Part shown: positions 26,785 to 35,206 of the stretch, one piece after another
Layout of the letters: each line of letters starts with the position of its first letter
Numbering within the stretch: the first letter of the stretch is position 1
Origin: Membranihabitans marinus
GTDB lineage: Bacteria; Bacteroidota; Bacteroidia; Chitinophagales; Saprospiraceae
Assembly: GCF_019802045.1 (NCBI RefSeq)
Contig: NZ_JAHVHU010000023.1
Coordinates: forward strand, 1-46,268
Direction of reading: 5' to 3'
DNA: 46,268 nucleotides
Made by a program: the position numbers and the translations under genes
The notes under the pieces: generated by a model
What the model was told of the DNA's origin: nothing
Seen by the model: the letters and a program-made list of their open reading frames with translations, nothing else
Database searches by the model: none

Positions 26785-28314
26785 TTACTGATAGAATTTC
26801 TGAAAAGCAGACCATGTCCATCCAAAGACAGAAACATTTGCTCCTACATTTCCGGAAGGTTCTGTGACTACTTTCGTATTTGTGTTAGTGATGACGTCAA
26901 GCATCAGTTTTTCCATTTCCGGAGTAATAGATTCCTGGCATGTGCTGGTGTACAAATGAACAAGAATATCCAAGGGGGAACTGCTGAGGATTTCAATGTT
27001 CTCAAATATCAATCTTGGCTCGTCAGCCACGAGATAATCGAAAGAATCTTCTCTATCGGCGCAATTATTGTCTGCATCAAAATCGTCCCTGATCAGAATA
27101 GTAGCCCTATCTTCATAACCTATGAACAGTGAATTTTTGATCGTACCTTGACCTTTGGATTTCAGGTCTGCACCGGTACCACTACCTCCGGTGAAAATAA
27201 AGGTGCCCTTATCGATCGTAAACAATCCATCGGAAAGACTTCCTTCCGGACCATCGATTTCGAGTGCTTTATCGGAATCGTCACCACCATGGATAACCAA
27301 AACATTTTCAATGGTGCCGGAATAATTTTGATCGAGGTCAATAGCATCATCCCCTTGGTAGGAAACAATGATGTTTTTTGCATTGACAGTTCCGCCAAAG
27401 AATTCAACGCCATCATCCAGCGTAGCTGATACTTCGATGTCTTCAAACACAGTTCCTGATCCTACACCACCCAGCGTGATCCCATTGATTTCGTTGCCAT
27501 CACCGATGAGGGCACCGCCGTGACGAACGGAGATGTATTTGTAAACTCCAGAGTTGTCATCTGGGACGTCTCCGCCGTATTTGCCAAATTCTTCGTCCGC
27601 TGGGATGCCTTCGATCTGTGCTTCGATGTCGCCGTCACCGGCAGAAATGGGCGCTTTACCCAGGATAATGAGTCCGCCCCATTTTTCTCGGTCGATTGCG
27701 GTCAAATTATCTCCCCATTTTTGACCAGGGGTAATATTGTCCAGGACGGAGGTAAATATGATTGGTTGCTCAGCAGTCCCTTCTGCCATGATTTTACCGC
27801 CCTGTGCCACGATAAAAGCTGAAGCTAAAGATCCGACTCCTTCCCGGCCTTTGATGATGGTTCCGGGTTCAATAGTCACCGTATGGCCATTTGCTACGAC
27901 AAACTTCTTATCCAGTTCATACACCTTATCGGATGTCAGTGTCATATCACCTGAGGTAAGTCCTGTGAGTACGACAGTTTCGATCGACTGGCCTTTTCGG
28001 TGTAATCTGATTGAGATCGACTGGCCTTTATTTACGATGAGGCTTGTGTCCAGATAACCGGCTTTGGAAAATGTCACTGTATCATTTTTGATGGCCTCTA
28101 TGGTAAATCTGCCATCGGATCCGGTCACGGTGCTTTTTAATCCTGTCCGGACCTGGACATCCGGTATGGGTGCATCGGTACTGACTTCGATCACAATTCC
28201 GGTAATTTGGATAGCGGAAGGTTCTATCGGTTTGGGGGTGTCACAACCATAATTTAGGATAATGCATGCAAGTAGGAATATTCCTAATAGTGTTTGTTTT
28301 TTCATGTTTTTCAT
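26785..28314 (-). CDS. Surface lipoprotein with CarboxypepD_reg and beta-helix domains
   Basis: A 509-residue lipoprotein; Cys24 in LNYGCDTPKP is the lipidation site. Residues about 37-110 form a carboxypeptidase-regulatory-like domain (ITGIVIEVSTDAPIPDVQV). The rest repeats short strands with Gly/Asp turns: TVTIEPGTIIKG, EKWGGLIILGKAPI, YKYISVRHGGALIG, GDDAIDLDQNYSG. These are signs of a right-handed beta-helix, often built to bind polysaccharide or metal, with Asp-rich turns here. I do not recognise a named family function. A second ATG at 28305 could be the real start. Placed first in a transcript with the TonB receptor, it probably helps capture that receptor's ligand. Confidence 0.85.
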   Translation of the reverse strand: MKNMKKQTLLGIFLLACIILNYGCDTPKPIEPSAIQITGIVIEVSTDAPIPDVQVRTGLKSTVTGSDGRFTIEAIKNDTVTFSKAGYLDTSLIVNKGQSISIRLHRKGQSIETVVLTGLTSGDMTLTSDKVYELDKKFVVANGHTVTIEPGTIIKGREGVGSLASAFIVAQGGKIMAEGTAEQPIIFTSVLDNITPGQKWGDNLTAIDREKWGGLIILGKAPISAGDGDIEAQIEGIPADEEFGKYGGDVPDDNSGVYKYISVRHGGALIGDGNEINGITLGGVGSGTVFEDIEVSATLDDGVEFFGGTVNAKNIIVSYQGDDAIDLDQNYSGTIENVLVIHGGDDSDKALEIDGPEGSLSDGLFTIDKGTFIFTGGSGTGADLKSKGQGTIKNSLFIGYEDRATILIRDDFDADNNCADREDSFDYLVADEPRLIFENIEILSSSPLDILVHLYTSTCQESITPEMEKLMLDVITNTNTKVVTEPSGNVGANVSVFGWTWSAFQKFYQ

Positions 28315-28336
28315 ATTTTTATTCTTTATTTTGATG

Positions 28337-28344
28337 CAAATCTA
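28337..28344 (-). promoter_or_regulatory. Promoter -7 box of the beta-helix/TonB operon
   Basis: The minus strand reads TAGATTTG, an exact TAnnTTTG match, 23 bases before the ATG at 28314. A TTTG at 28382-28385 is too far away to be its -33 partner. Confidence 0.55.
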
Positions 28345-28458
28345 AGGGCGTAAGATGAACAGAATGTTAACTTAGGATGATCAAATCATGAATAGCGTAC
28401 CTTCGGCTTAATTCTTCGATGGATTGGAATTTTAGTACCACTAATAAATGACTCTGGA

Positions 28459-29112
28459 TTGAAAGCGTATATTTCCTTATTGAGAACGGAATGGTACCGG
28501 GATTATAAAGATCTCACCAGTTGGATGGCAACTTTGCAGTACCTCTTGGCCTCGACTTTTATCATTTATCTTATTTTTCGGGATATGGCCGGGCAGCTTT
28601 GGTTGTCCATGTTCTGGGTCATTGCCATTTTCTCGTTGATCAATGCCTCGGTGACTGCATTTAAGGATACGTTTACACATGACTTCGTATGGTTTTACCA
28701 GTTGTATGCACCGGAGGTCATCCTCTTGTCCAAGATGGTCATTTCATTTCTTAAAAATCTGATCTTACTGTTGGTTCTGTGGGGGTTGATGATTTTGTTC
28801 TTTGGACAGGCTATTCGCATTCCGGGGGGATTTTTTGTATCATTGGTCTTAGCAGCGTTGAATTTTAGTGCCATAAGTCATTTGGTTAACGCCATTGCGC
28901 ATCGGACGGATCGTTCCCAATCTCTGTATCCTGTTTTGAGTCTACCATTGATCATCCCTGTCGTGCTGGAACTGTACAATATTGGGGCGATTGCCATCGG
29001 TCTTAACCCAGCGGCGAACAACTGGTGGTCCGATGCATCGATTCTGACCGGTTTGGGATTGATTTTTACCGTCGGAGCAGTAGTTCTTTTCCCTTACGTT
29101 TGGAAAGATTGA
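28459..29112 (+). CDS. ccmB: Heme exporter protein CcmB
   Basis: A 217-residue membrane protein with six hydrophobic segments, the usual CcmB length and layout. It starts AYISLLRTEWYRDYKDLTSW; conserved parts include FKDTFTHDFVWFYQLYAPE and the late LSLPLIIPVVLEL. CcmB is the permease of the CcmABCD machinery that handles heme for cytochrome c maturation. No ATG lies near the N-terminus in this frame, so the TTG at 28459 is taken as the start; the nearby ATG at 28448 runs into a stop after four codons. No ccmA is adjacent. ccmC follows after about 220 bases with its own promoter-like box. Confidence 0.9.
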   Translation: MKAYISLLRTEWYRDYKDLTSWMATLQYLLASTFIIYLIFRDMAGQLWLSMFWVIAIFSLINASVTAFKDTFTHDFVWFYQLYAPEVILLSKMVISFLKNLILLLVLWGLMILFFGQAIRIPGGFFVSLVLAALNFSAISHLVNAIAHRTDRSQSLYPVLSLPLIIPVVLELYNIGAIAIGLNPAANNWWSDASILTGLGLIFTVGAVVLFPYVWKD

Positions 29113-29223
29113 GTTGCAATGTGTATCCATAAATAAATTAAACTTCTTAAAGGAAGTAGTTGGAGTCTATAATTCAACTTATTAATATGTTGCTTTTCGT
29201 ATTTTAAATACCTGAAGTAGTTG

Positions 29224-29231
29224 TATATTTG
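29224..29231 (+). promoter_or_regulatory. Promoter -7 box before ccmC
   Basis: TATATTTG, an exact TAnnTTTG match, about 104 bases before the ccmC ATG. It suggests that ccmC-ccmD-gdh can be expressed separately from ccmB. The -33 partner is weak. Confidence 0.5.
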
Positions 29232-29334
29232 ACTTTTTATTTTTCGACCTTAAATTCGAAAGAGTTCACAAATCAAATGAACTTTAAGGGCGATGAGTTT
29301 GTGTACATACAGAAGATATTAACCGACGTTGCCT

Positions 29335-30381
29335 ATGAAGTGGTGGAAAATTCTATCAATACTGATATTACTTTATGTTCATATTGCCGGATTGCTGATT
29401 CCGATTGGAATCGGAATTACGAGAATACAGCCTTTTCAGGTGAAAGGTGGCGAAGAAGCCCGGTTTGAAATCACCACTTACAATGCTGATCTTTCTGCAG
29501 AAAATGAATCTCAGATCCGATCCTGGCTCAAATACGATGATGATCATTTGATTGCCGCAAAAAGTGTGGATGTATCCGCTGAGGATCAGTTGACGACAGT
29601 CTTTGACCTGCCTTCACAGTTGCCGGATGGAGGTACACACAGCGATCTGACCTTAATTCTGGATATTCCCGAACAAGGTACCCCGGTGCTTCCTCGTGCG
29701 GTGTATCTAGCCGCCGCAGATTCAGCGGTTGCAACTACAGCAGGCTGGTCGGCGATCAACCTGAGGGGGCTAAACGTAGTGGAAAATATGCATTTTCCCT
29801 ATCGTTCGATATTGCAGGAAACGATTCGAAACACGTATTTCCATGTTAGCTTATGGATGGCTATGATGATCCTGTTGACGGGTGCGGTGGTTTATAGTGT
29901 ACGAAATCTGCGGAGTGGTTCTTTGGCTCTTGATTCCCGGGCGATGGCGCTGACCCAGGTGGGTTTCTTCTTTGGAATACTTGGCGTTTTGACGGGGATG
30001 ATATGGGCGCAATACACTTGGGGGAAAGCCTGGTCCTGGGACATCAAACAGTTGACAACAGCCATTGCATTGTTGATTTATGCCGCTTATTTTTTGCTGC
30101 GAAATTCCGTTCGCGATCCCTATCGGAAAGCTCGTTTATCAGCGGTGTTCAATATTTTTGCTTTTATAGCCTTAATTCCACTGCTGTATATTATACCCCG
30201 CATGTCTGAAAGTCTGCACCCTGGAAGTGGTGGTAATCCGGCGATGGGGGGGGAAGACCTCGACAGTACGATGCGGATGATCTTTTATCCGGCCATCATT
30301 GGATGGGCATTGTTTGGTTGGTGGCTGGCTGATTTGGCCACAAGAGTTCGAGAATTAAACATTCTTGCTAGAAAATACTAA
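29335..30381 (+). CDS. ccmC: Heme handling protein CcmC (CcsA family) with enlarged periplasmic loop
   Basis: A 348-residue inner-membrane protein. The heme-binding WWD-type segment is WAQYTWGKAWSWDIKQLTT, flanked by membrane helices, and a candidate heme-ligand His lies in NTYFHVSLWMAM. CcmC presents heme to CcmE for cytochrome c assembly. Unlike the usual form of about 220-250 residues, some 110-120 mostly soluble residues (about 30-145, FEITTYNADLSAENE and a Pro/Asp-rich part) sit between helix 1 and the His-bearing helix. ATG 29335 is preferred over a TTG two codons earlier. The neighbours ccmB and the ccmD-like gene support the assignment. Confidence 0.9.
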   Translation: MKWWKILSILILLYVHIAGLLIPIGIGITRIQPFQVKGGEEARFEITTYNADLSAENESQIRSWLKYDDDHLIAAKSVDVSAEDQLTTVFDLPSQLPDGGTHSDLTLILDIPEQGTPVLPRAVYLAAADSAVATTAGWSAINLRGLNVVENMHFPYRSILQETIRNTYFHVSLWMAMMILLTGAVVYSVRNLRSGSLALDSRAMALTQVGFFFGILGVLTGMIWAQYTWGKAWSWDIKQLTTAIALLIYAAYFLLRNSVRDPYRKARLSAVFNIFAFIALIPLLYIIPRMSESLHPGSGGNPAMGGEDLDSTMRMIFYPAIIGWALFGWWLADLATRVRELNILARKY

Positions 30382-30416
30382 GAATATAATTTAGATAACA
30401 ATAATATTAGGTTTAT

Positions 30417-30602
30417 ATGACAAATGTAGCTATTTTTGTGGCTCAAATAATTTTAGCTGGAGATTTTATGCACAGTATGGGCAAGATGTATGTCGTGGTC
30501 GCTGTGGTCGTATTAGTGCTCCTGGGTATCTTTTCGTACCTGATATTTATGGATCGAAAAATTGCAAAACTTGAAAAGAGATTTAATAGAAAAAATGACT
30601 GA
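30417..30602 (+). CDS. CcmD-like small membrane protein
   Basis: A 61-residue protein with one or two hydrophobic stretches; the main helix is MYVVVAVVVLVLLGIFSYL, followed by a charged tail FMDRKIAKLEKRF. This matches the size and topology of CcmD-family proteins, which tether CcmC to the CcmAB complex. It lies 35 bases after ccmC and its last eight bases overlap the start of the glutamate dehydrogenase gene. Confidence 0.8.
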   Translation: MTNVAIFVAQIILAGDFMHSMGKMYVVVAVVVLVLLGIFSYLIFMDRKIAKLEKRFNRKND

Positions 30603-32031
30603 TCAGCCTACCGCAACTACCACCGAAGAAAATAAGTTTTATGAAAGCTTTAGCCGTAATTTTGACAATGCCGCAAAATACACCAAAATTGATCGCGGCA
30701 TGTTGGCACAGATCAAAGCGTGTAATGCCGTATATCAAATGCAGTTTCCGGTGGAAATCGATGGAGAAATTGAGGTGATCGAAGCGTACCGTATCCAGCA
30801 TTCTCACCACCGTTTACCGACCAAGGGGGGGATACGATACAGTTCAGTGGTTAATCAGCAGGAAGTGATGGCACTGGCGTCATTGATGACTTTTAAATGT
30901 GCTTTGGTCGATGTGCCCTTCGGAGGAGCCAAAGGGGGGGTGCGAATAAGTCCCCGGAATTATACAGTAAAACAACTGGAAAATATTACCCGACGATATA
31001 CCACGGAACTTATCAAAAAGAAATTTATAGGCCCCGGCATTGATGTTCCCGCACCGGATTATGGAACCAGTGCACGAGAAATGGGGTGGATCGTTGATAC
31101 GTACCGCATTCTGGGGGGGGAAGATATAAATGCTTCAGCCTGTGTCACGGGAAAGCCGGTTCAGATCGGTGGAATTCGGGGCCGGACAGAAGCTACTGGT
31201 CGCGGTGTATATTACGCTACTCGAGAGGTGCTTCAGGATAAAGAATTGATGAACAGCATCAACATGCCAACCGGTACCGCAGGGAAGACCATAGCGATCC
31301 AGGGATTGGGTAATGTCGGTTCACACACTGCCACCATTTGTCAAAAGGAAGGGGGCATGAAGATCGTCTCTGTGTCAGAGTATGAAGGTGCCATATATAG
31401 TGCGGATGGAATCGATGTGGAGAAGTTGATCAAGCACCGGGCAGAAACAGGCTCAATTCTGGATTTTGAAGGCGCTGAAAACATGGACGATCGGTTTGAT
31501 ACCCTATATGTAGAGTGCGACGTACTTATCCCAGCTGCTTTGGAGAATCAGCTGCACGCTGATAATGCGGATCGGGTTCGGGCTAAAATAGTGGCTGAGG
31601 CAGCCAATGGACCAATTACCGCTGATGGCGAAAAAATATTATTGGACAACAATGTTATTATCATTCCGGACTTGTTCGCCAACTCTGGTGGGGTGACGGT
31701 GTCCTATTTTGAATGGCTCAAAAATTTGGATCATGTGCGTTTTGGCCGAATGGATAAACGGTTCAACGAGAATACTTACATCAGTATGGTGAACCTTATC
31801 GAACGCCTTACCGGTGAAAAGGTAAACGTGGAAGAGAAACTGGATCTGACCAAAGGTGGAGATGAGATTGATTTAGTACGCTCCGGCTTGGAAGAAACCA
31901 TGATCACGGCCTACAGCTCCATCCGTGCAGAAATGAAAAAATCAGATATTCCGGATATGCGCTCAGCAGCCTATGCGGTAGCTTTAAATAAAGTGGCATC
32001 AGATTATTCTCAACTGGGTGTGTTCCCATAA
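30595..32031 (+). CDS. Glutamate dehydrogenase (Glu/Leu/Phe/Val dehydrogenase family)
   Basis: A 478-residue enzyme that interconverts glutamate and 2-oxoglutarate plus ammonia. The substrate domain has KGGIRYSSVVNQQEVMALA and the catalytic-lysine block PFGGAKGGVR, then APDYGTSAREMGWI. The Rossmann domain has IAIQGLGNVGSHTA. Cofactor choice cannot be settled by eye. The start at 30595 overlaps the ccmD-like stop by eight bases; an upstream codon at 30562 would add eleven residues that are really the ccmD-like tail in another frame. The gene contains three G7-G8 tracts at Gly-Gly codons. An lrp gene downstream fits nitrogen regulation. Confidence 0.95.
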   Translation: MTDQPTATTTEENKFYESFSRNFDNAAKYTKIDRGMLAQIKACNAVYQMQFPVEIDGEIEVIEAYRIQHSHHRLPTKGGIRYSSVVNQQEVMALASLMTFKCALVDVPFGGAKGGVRISPRNYTVKQLENITRRYTTELIKKKFIGPGIDVPAPDYGTSAREMGWIVDTYRILGGEDINASACVTGKPVQIGGIRGRTEATGRGVYYATREVLQDKELMNSINMPTGTAGKTIAIQGLGNVGSHTATICQKEGGMKIVSVSEYEGAIYSADGIDVEKLIKHRAETGSILDFEGAENMDDRFDTLYVECDVLIPAALENQLHADNADRVRAKIVAEAANGPITADGEKILLDNNVIIIPDLFANSGGVTVSYFEWLKNLDHVRFGRMDKRFNENTYISMVNLIERLTGEKVNVEEKLDLTKGGDEIDLVRSGLEETMITAYSSIRAEMKKSDIPDMRSAAYAVALNKVASDYSQLGVFP

Positions 32032-32073
32032 TTCACGATCGCTAAAAGAAAATATAAAGTGGCATCTCCAGAA

Positions 32074-32097
32074 ATGGCAAATTCCAATTTTAACTAA
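32074..32097 (+). promoter_or_regulatory. Miniature upstream frame copying the lrp start (candidate leader)
   Basis: ATG at 32074 opens an eight-codon frame reading MANSNFN and TAA. The downstream lrp gene begins MANSKLD, and the first 11 bases ATGGCAAATTC are identical at 32074-32084 and 32160-32170. The frame overlaps a perfect 7-bp inverted repeat TCCAATT (32083-32089) / AATTGGA (32096-32102). It may be a leader peptide, an operator, or a relic of duplication. Confidence 0.45.
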
Positions 32098-32102
32098 TTG
32101 GA
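32083..32102. promoter_or_regulatory. Inverted repeat upstream of lrp (possible operator)
   Basis: TCCAATT - six bases - AATTGGA, a perfect dyad 58 bases before the lrp ATG. It has no T-run, so a terminator for the dehydrogenase gene is unlikely; autoregulatory binding by Lrp is plausible since Lrp sites are AT-rich dyads. Confidence 0.4.
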
Positions 32103-32159
32103 CTGGATGAATGCAGCTAGAAATGACCTACTTATACTATTAACTTAAAAAATTTTATC

Positions 32160-32648
32160 ATGGCAAATTCAAAATTAGATTTAATTGATAATCAGATTAT
32201 CAAGATTTTACAGGAAAACTGTAAAATAACCAACCTGGAACTATCCAAGCGCGTTGGCCTTTCACCAGCCCCCACCTTAGAACGGGTGAAAAAATTAGAA
32301 TCCAATGGGGTGTTGGCCAGTTACCATGCGCATGTCAACCGCAACGCCATCGGACTGAATGTGCAAACTTACTTATTGGTGGAGATCGCGTGGAATATGG
32401 ATAATGCACTGGATAACTTTCTGGAAAAAGTCAATGAAATCGACGAAGTCGTTGAATGTTATATAATCACAGGGGAGGCTGATGCATTGATGAAAATTAT
32501 TTGCAAGGATATTCCGACCTATGAAAACCTATTATTCAATACCTTATCAAAAATAGAGGAAATTGGTCGTTTGAAGACTTTGATGACTTTATCTCAAGTC
32601 AAAAATTCATATGTGCTACCTCATGATTATGACCAAGGTGAAGAATAA
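32160..32648 (+). CDS. Lrp/AsnC-family transcriptional regulator
   Basis: A 162-residue regulator. Residues about 1-60 form the winged helix-turn-helix (LDLIDNQIIKILQENC, LSKRVGLSPAPTLERVKKLE); residues about 65-150 form the RAM ligand-binding domain (YIITGEADALMKIICKD, LMTLSQVKNS). Lrp proteins assemble as dimers to octamers and respond to amino acids. It lies 128 bases after the glutamate dehydrogenase gene, its likely target along with itself. The leader carries an inverted repeat and a mini-frame that duplicates the gene start. Confidence 0.95.
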   Translation: MANSKLDLIDNQIIKILQENCKITNLELSKRVGLSPAPTLERVKKLESNGVLASYHAHVNRNAIGLNVQTYLLVEIAWNMDNALDNFLEKVNEIDEVVECYIITGEADALMKIICKDIPTYENLLFNTLSKIEEIGRLKTLMTLSQVKNSYVLPHDYDQGEE

Positions 32649-32681
32649 AATAAATCATATCCTGAAAAAATAAAAATTCCA

Positions 32682-33461
32682 TTGACCGAAGCACTTCTAT
32701 GGCGGGTAACTTCACCGCAGGGATTTGATTCGTTCCTTTTTGGAACGATGCATGTCCGTGATGCCCTGGCATTTGGGAACATGCCACTGATCAAAAGTTG
32801 CATCAATCGGAGTGAAGTGTATTATTCAGAGTTGGAAATGGAATCAAAAGGTCTGGGATCTTTGGCGGAGTTACAACGCATGCCCCGAGGGCAGGAACTC
32901 ACCGACATAATGTCTTTCCACCATTATAGCCGGCTGCGCCGAATTATTTTTCGGGCATTCGGGGTGGATATTCATCCATTGCGACATTTTTACCCGATGA
33001 TTGTGGCGAATATTATTCAGACGTCAGTCCTTCAAAAGACTTCGGATGAGATATTGGATTATTACCTATACCAGTATGCGCGGGATCAAGGCAAAGAAAT
33101 GCGGTATTTGGAAAGCCAGCGAAAACAACTGGCCATATTTCAGCAGATTCCCATCGCTTATCAGGTCAAGGCATTGCGTCAACTTGGAAGACAACCGGCT
33201 AAAGCGAAAAATCAAATCCAAGCCCTGCTTCAAGATTATGCATCGCGAAATACCAGGCAATTATACCAACGATCTAAAAGTCAACTTGGAAAGCTGCGTC
33301 ACATTCTACTCTATCAGCGCAATGAGCAAATGGCTCTTCGTCTGGTAGAGGATTTGATGCATACTTCCGGATTTATTGCCGTTGGTGCCGCCCATTTGTA
33401 TGGATATAAAGGTATATTGCGTTTGATGAAAAAGGCGGGATATTTAGTTAGTAGTCTATAG
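32682..33461 (+). CDS. TraB/GumN-family protein
   Basis: A 259-residue protein of the TraB/GumN family, proposed metal-dependent hydrolases. The N-terminal motif is SFLFGTMHVRD (GTxH), an acidic SELEME stretch follows, and the C-terminus has FIAVGAAHLYGYKG, the paired GAxH motif. It lacks the signal peptide found in many Bacteroidota homologues. The start is the TTG at 32682, because no ATG precedes the GTMH motif; the frame stays open upstream through the end of lrp. The stop TAG at 33459-33461 lies inside a heptanucleotide repeat array. Confidence 0.85.
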   Translation: MTEALLWRVTSPQGFDSFLFGTMHVRDALAFGNMPLIKSCINRSEVYYSELEMESKGLGSLAELQRMPRGQELTDIMSFHHYSRLRRIIFRAFGVDIHPLRHFYPMIVANIIQTSVLQKTSDEILDYYLYQYARDQGKEMRYLESQRKQLAIFQQIPIAYQVKALRQLGRQPAKAKNQIQALLQDYASRNTRQLYQRSKSQLGKLRHILLYQRNEQMALRLVEDLMHTSGFIAVGAAHLYGYKGILRLMKKAGYLVSSL

Positions 33462-33502
33462 TTTATAAACTATAAACTATAATCTATAAACTTTGGTCTA
33501 TA
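33454..33502 (+). repeat. Heptanucleotide tandem array (7 units) across the TraB stop codon
   Basis: Seven successive 7-base units fit here: GTCTATA, GTTTATA, AACTATA twice, ATCTATA, AACTTTG, GTCTATA. The first two units meet head to head as an 18-bp perfect palindrome (33457-33474) that could form a hairpin right at the stop codon. A second period-7 array lies at 45829-45856. Confidence 0.75.
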
Positions 33503-33543
33503 ATCATGATCAACTTAACCAACAATAATTTAATTACCTTAAT

Positions 33544-33906
33544 ATGAAAAAGTCTAAAATAGAAATAGAAGTTACACTGGATGATGAGCAGGTGCCAACG
33601 GAGATCCGGTGGAAAGCGGATGATAGCCAGGCCGCTGGATTTAAAGCAGTGAAAAGTATCTTTCTGTCTCTGTATGATGAGGAGTCGGAAGAAACCATGA
33701 AGCTGGATCTGTGGACCAAGGAGTTTCGCGTCGACGAGATGGATAAGTTTATTTTCCAAACCCTGCGGACCATGGCTGATTCCTACTACAAGGCCACTAA
33801 TAACGGAGACCTAGCCAATCACATGGTCCAATTTACCAAGTTTTTCGGAACAGAGACCGGATTACTTAGACCTGAAAATTCCGAAGACGATCAAAAACAG
33901 CCTTGA
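33544..33906 (+). CDS. gldC: Gliding motility protein GldC
   Basis: A 120-residue cytoplasmic protein. GldC hallmarks are IEIEVTLDDEQVPTEIRWKA near the start, LDLWTKEFRVDEMDKFIFQTL in the middle, and MADSYYKATNN. GldC is found with the Gld/T9SS gliding apparatus of Bacteroidota, where it is auxiliary; its biochemical role is not established. It agrees with the T9SS cargo domains at both 1-125 and 1400-6844. Its last 41 bases overlap the end of argH on the other strand. Confidence 0.93.
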   Translation: MKKSKIEIEVTLDDEQVPTEIRWKADDSQAAGFKAVKSIFLSLYDEESEETMKLDLWTKEFRVDEMDKFIFQTLRTMADSYYKATNNGDLANHMVQFTKFFGTETGLLRPENSEDDQKQP

Positions 33907-35206
33907 TATCCGGTAATGGGTTTTGTGTTTTAATCCGGTCGAGCTTCTGAAGTATTTCAGTCGTGTTCAGTTGGCCAATGCTGCCTTCATGGATGTGATT
34001 AATTTCGGGTACATCCCCGGTTCCTGAATCGAGCTGTGTTTTGACCTCCAAATAGGCTTCCCGAAATGGCAATCCCTGATCTACCTTTTCCTTAATGAGT
34101 TCCACGGAAAACGCTTGTGCGTAAAGAGGATTGGTCATCAAACCGTCTTTGACCTTTATTTTGTCAATGACATACTCCAGAATATCCAGTGCATCTTCTA
34201 ATATTTCCATTTTAGGAAAAAATACTTCTTTGAGTAGTTGATAATCCCGGTGGTATCCAGTCGAAAGATTCTGGATAATGGCGGTGATTTCATGAGGTAG
34301 GGTGGTCAGACCATTGAATTTAGCTCTTAAAAGTTCAAAGACATCGGGGTTCTTCTTGTGCGGCATTATGCTGGAACCGGTCGTATATTCGTCGGGCAGC
34401 GTAATAAAACCATAATTCTGGGAGTTGTACTGACAGACATCCATGCTAAATTTTGCCAGGGTCAATCCGATGCTGGCAAAGGCATTCGCCATCAGATATT
34501 CTGTTTTTCCCCGGTTCATAGAGGCCGCGATTACATTGTATTCCAGATCAGCAAAACCAAGCAATTCCGTCGTACGCTTCCGGTCGATGGGGAATGATGT
34601 CCCATAGCCTGCTGCGGAACCCAAAGGATTGTGATTGATAACATCGAGGATGTTTCGGACGACGGCATAATCATGAATTAGAGTTTCTCCATAAGCCCCG
34701 AACCAAAGTCCAAACGACGACGGCATCGCAACCTGCATATGCGTATAGCCGGGCATGAGCACATCCCGGTGCTTTTCGGATTGTTTTAAGAATAATTGAA
34801 TCATCCGATCCAATTTTTCACAGAGTACAATCAAATAATCGCGGTAATACAGCTTCAGATCAACTAGAATTTGATCATTTCTACTTCTGGATGTGTGTAA
34901 TTTTTTTCCCGCCTGACCGATTTTGGCGGTTAAGTTCATTTCGACTTGAGAGTGCACATCTTCCACACCATGCTCTATGGTGAAACGGCCTTGATCGGCC
35001 TGGTTCAATAAGGTTTTAAGCTCATCCAATAGTGCGGAAGCATCCTCTTTTTCAATGATTCCGGTCTCGTACAACATAATGGCATGCGCCATGCTGCCCA
35101 AGAGATCATAGGAAGCAATCCGCTCATCCAAAGCGGCATCATGGCCGATGGTAAACTGTTCGATTTTCTTATTTATATTCTGTTGATCACTCCAAAGCTT
35201 TTTCAT
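33866..35206 (-). CDS. argH: Argininosuccinate lyase
   Basis: A 446-residue fumarase-superfamily enzyme that splits argininosuccinate into arginine and fumarate, the last step of the pathway. Blocks seen are EHGVEDVHSQVEMNLTAKIG, the SRSRNDQ motif, PGYTHMQVAMPSSFG, and the mobile catalytic loop TGSSIMPHKKNPD. It is the last gene of the arginine operon; its ATG overlaps the argE stop by four bases. The 3' end overlaps gldC by 41 bases in convergent orientation. Confidence 0.97.
   Translation of the reverse strand: MKKLWSDQQNINKKIEQFTIGHDAALDERIASYDLLGSMAHAIMLYETGIIEKEDASALLDELKTLLNQADQGRFTIEHGVEDVHSQVEMNLTAKIGQAGKKLHTSRSRNDQILVDLKLYYRDYLIVLCEKLDRMIQLFLKQSEKHRDVLMPGYTHMQVAMPSSFGLWFGAYGETLIHDYAVVRNILDVINHNPLGSAAGYGTSFPIDRKRTTELLGFADLEYNVIAASMNRGKTEYLMANAFASIGLTLAKFSMDVCQYNSQNYGFITLPDEYTTGSSIMPHKKNPDVFELLRAKFNGLTTLPHEITAIIQNLSTGYHRDYQLLKEVFFPKMEILEDALDILEYVIDKIKVKDGLMTNPLYAQAFSVELIKEKVDQGLPFREAYLEVKTQLDSGTGDVPEINHIHEGSIGQLNTTEILQKLDRIKTQNPLPDIKAVFDRLRNFQV

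Noticed and set aside
29229-29468. 79-codon plus-strand frame before ccmC
   Set aside because: Overlaps the ccmC start in another frame and lies over the predicted leader; no family features.
33454-33502. CRISPR-like array
   Set aside because: Units are 7 bases with no spacers, so this is a simple tandem repeat.
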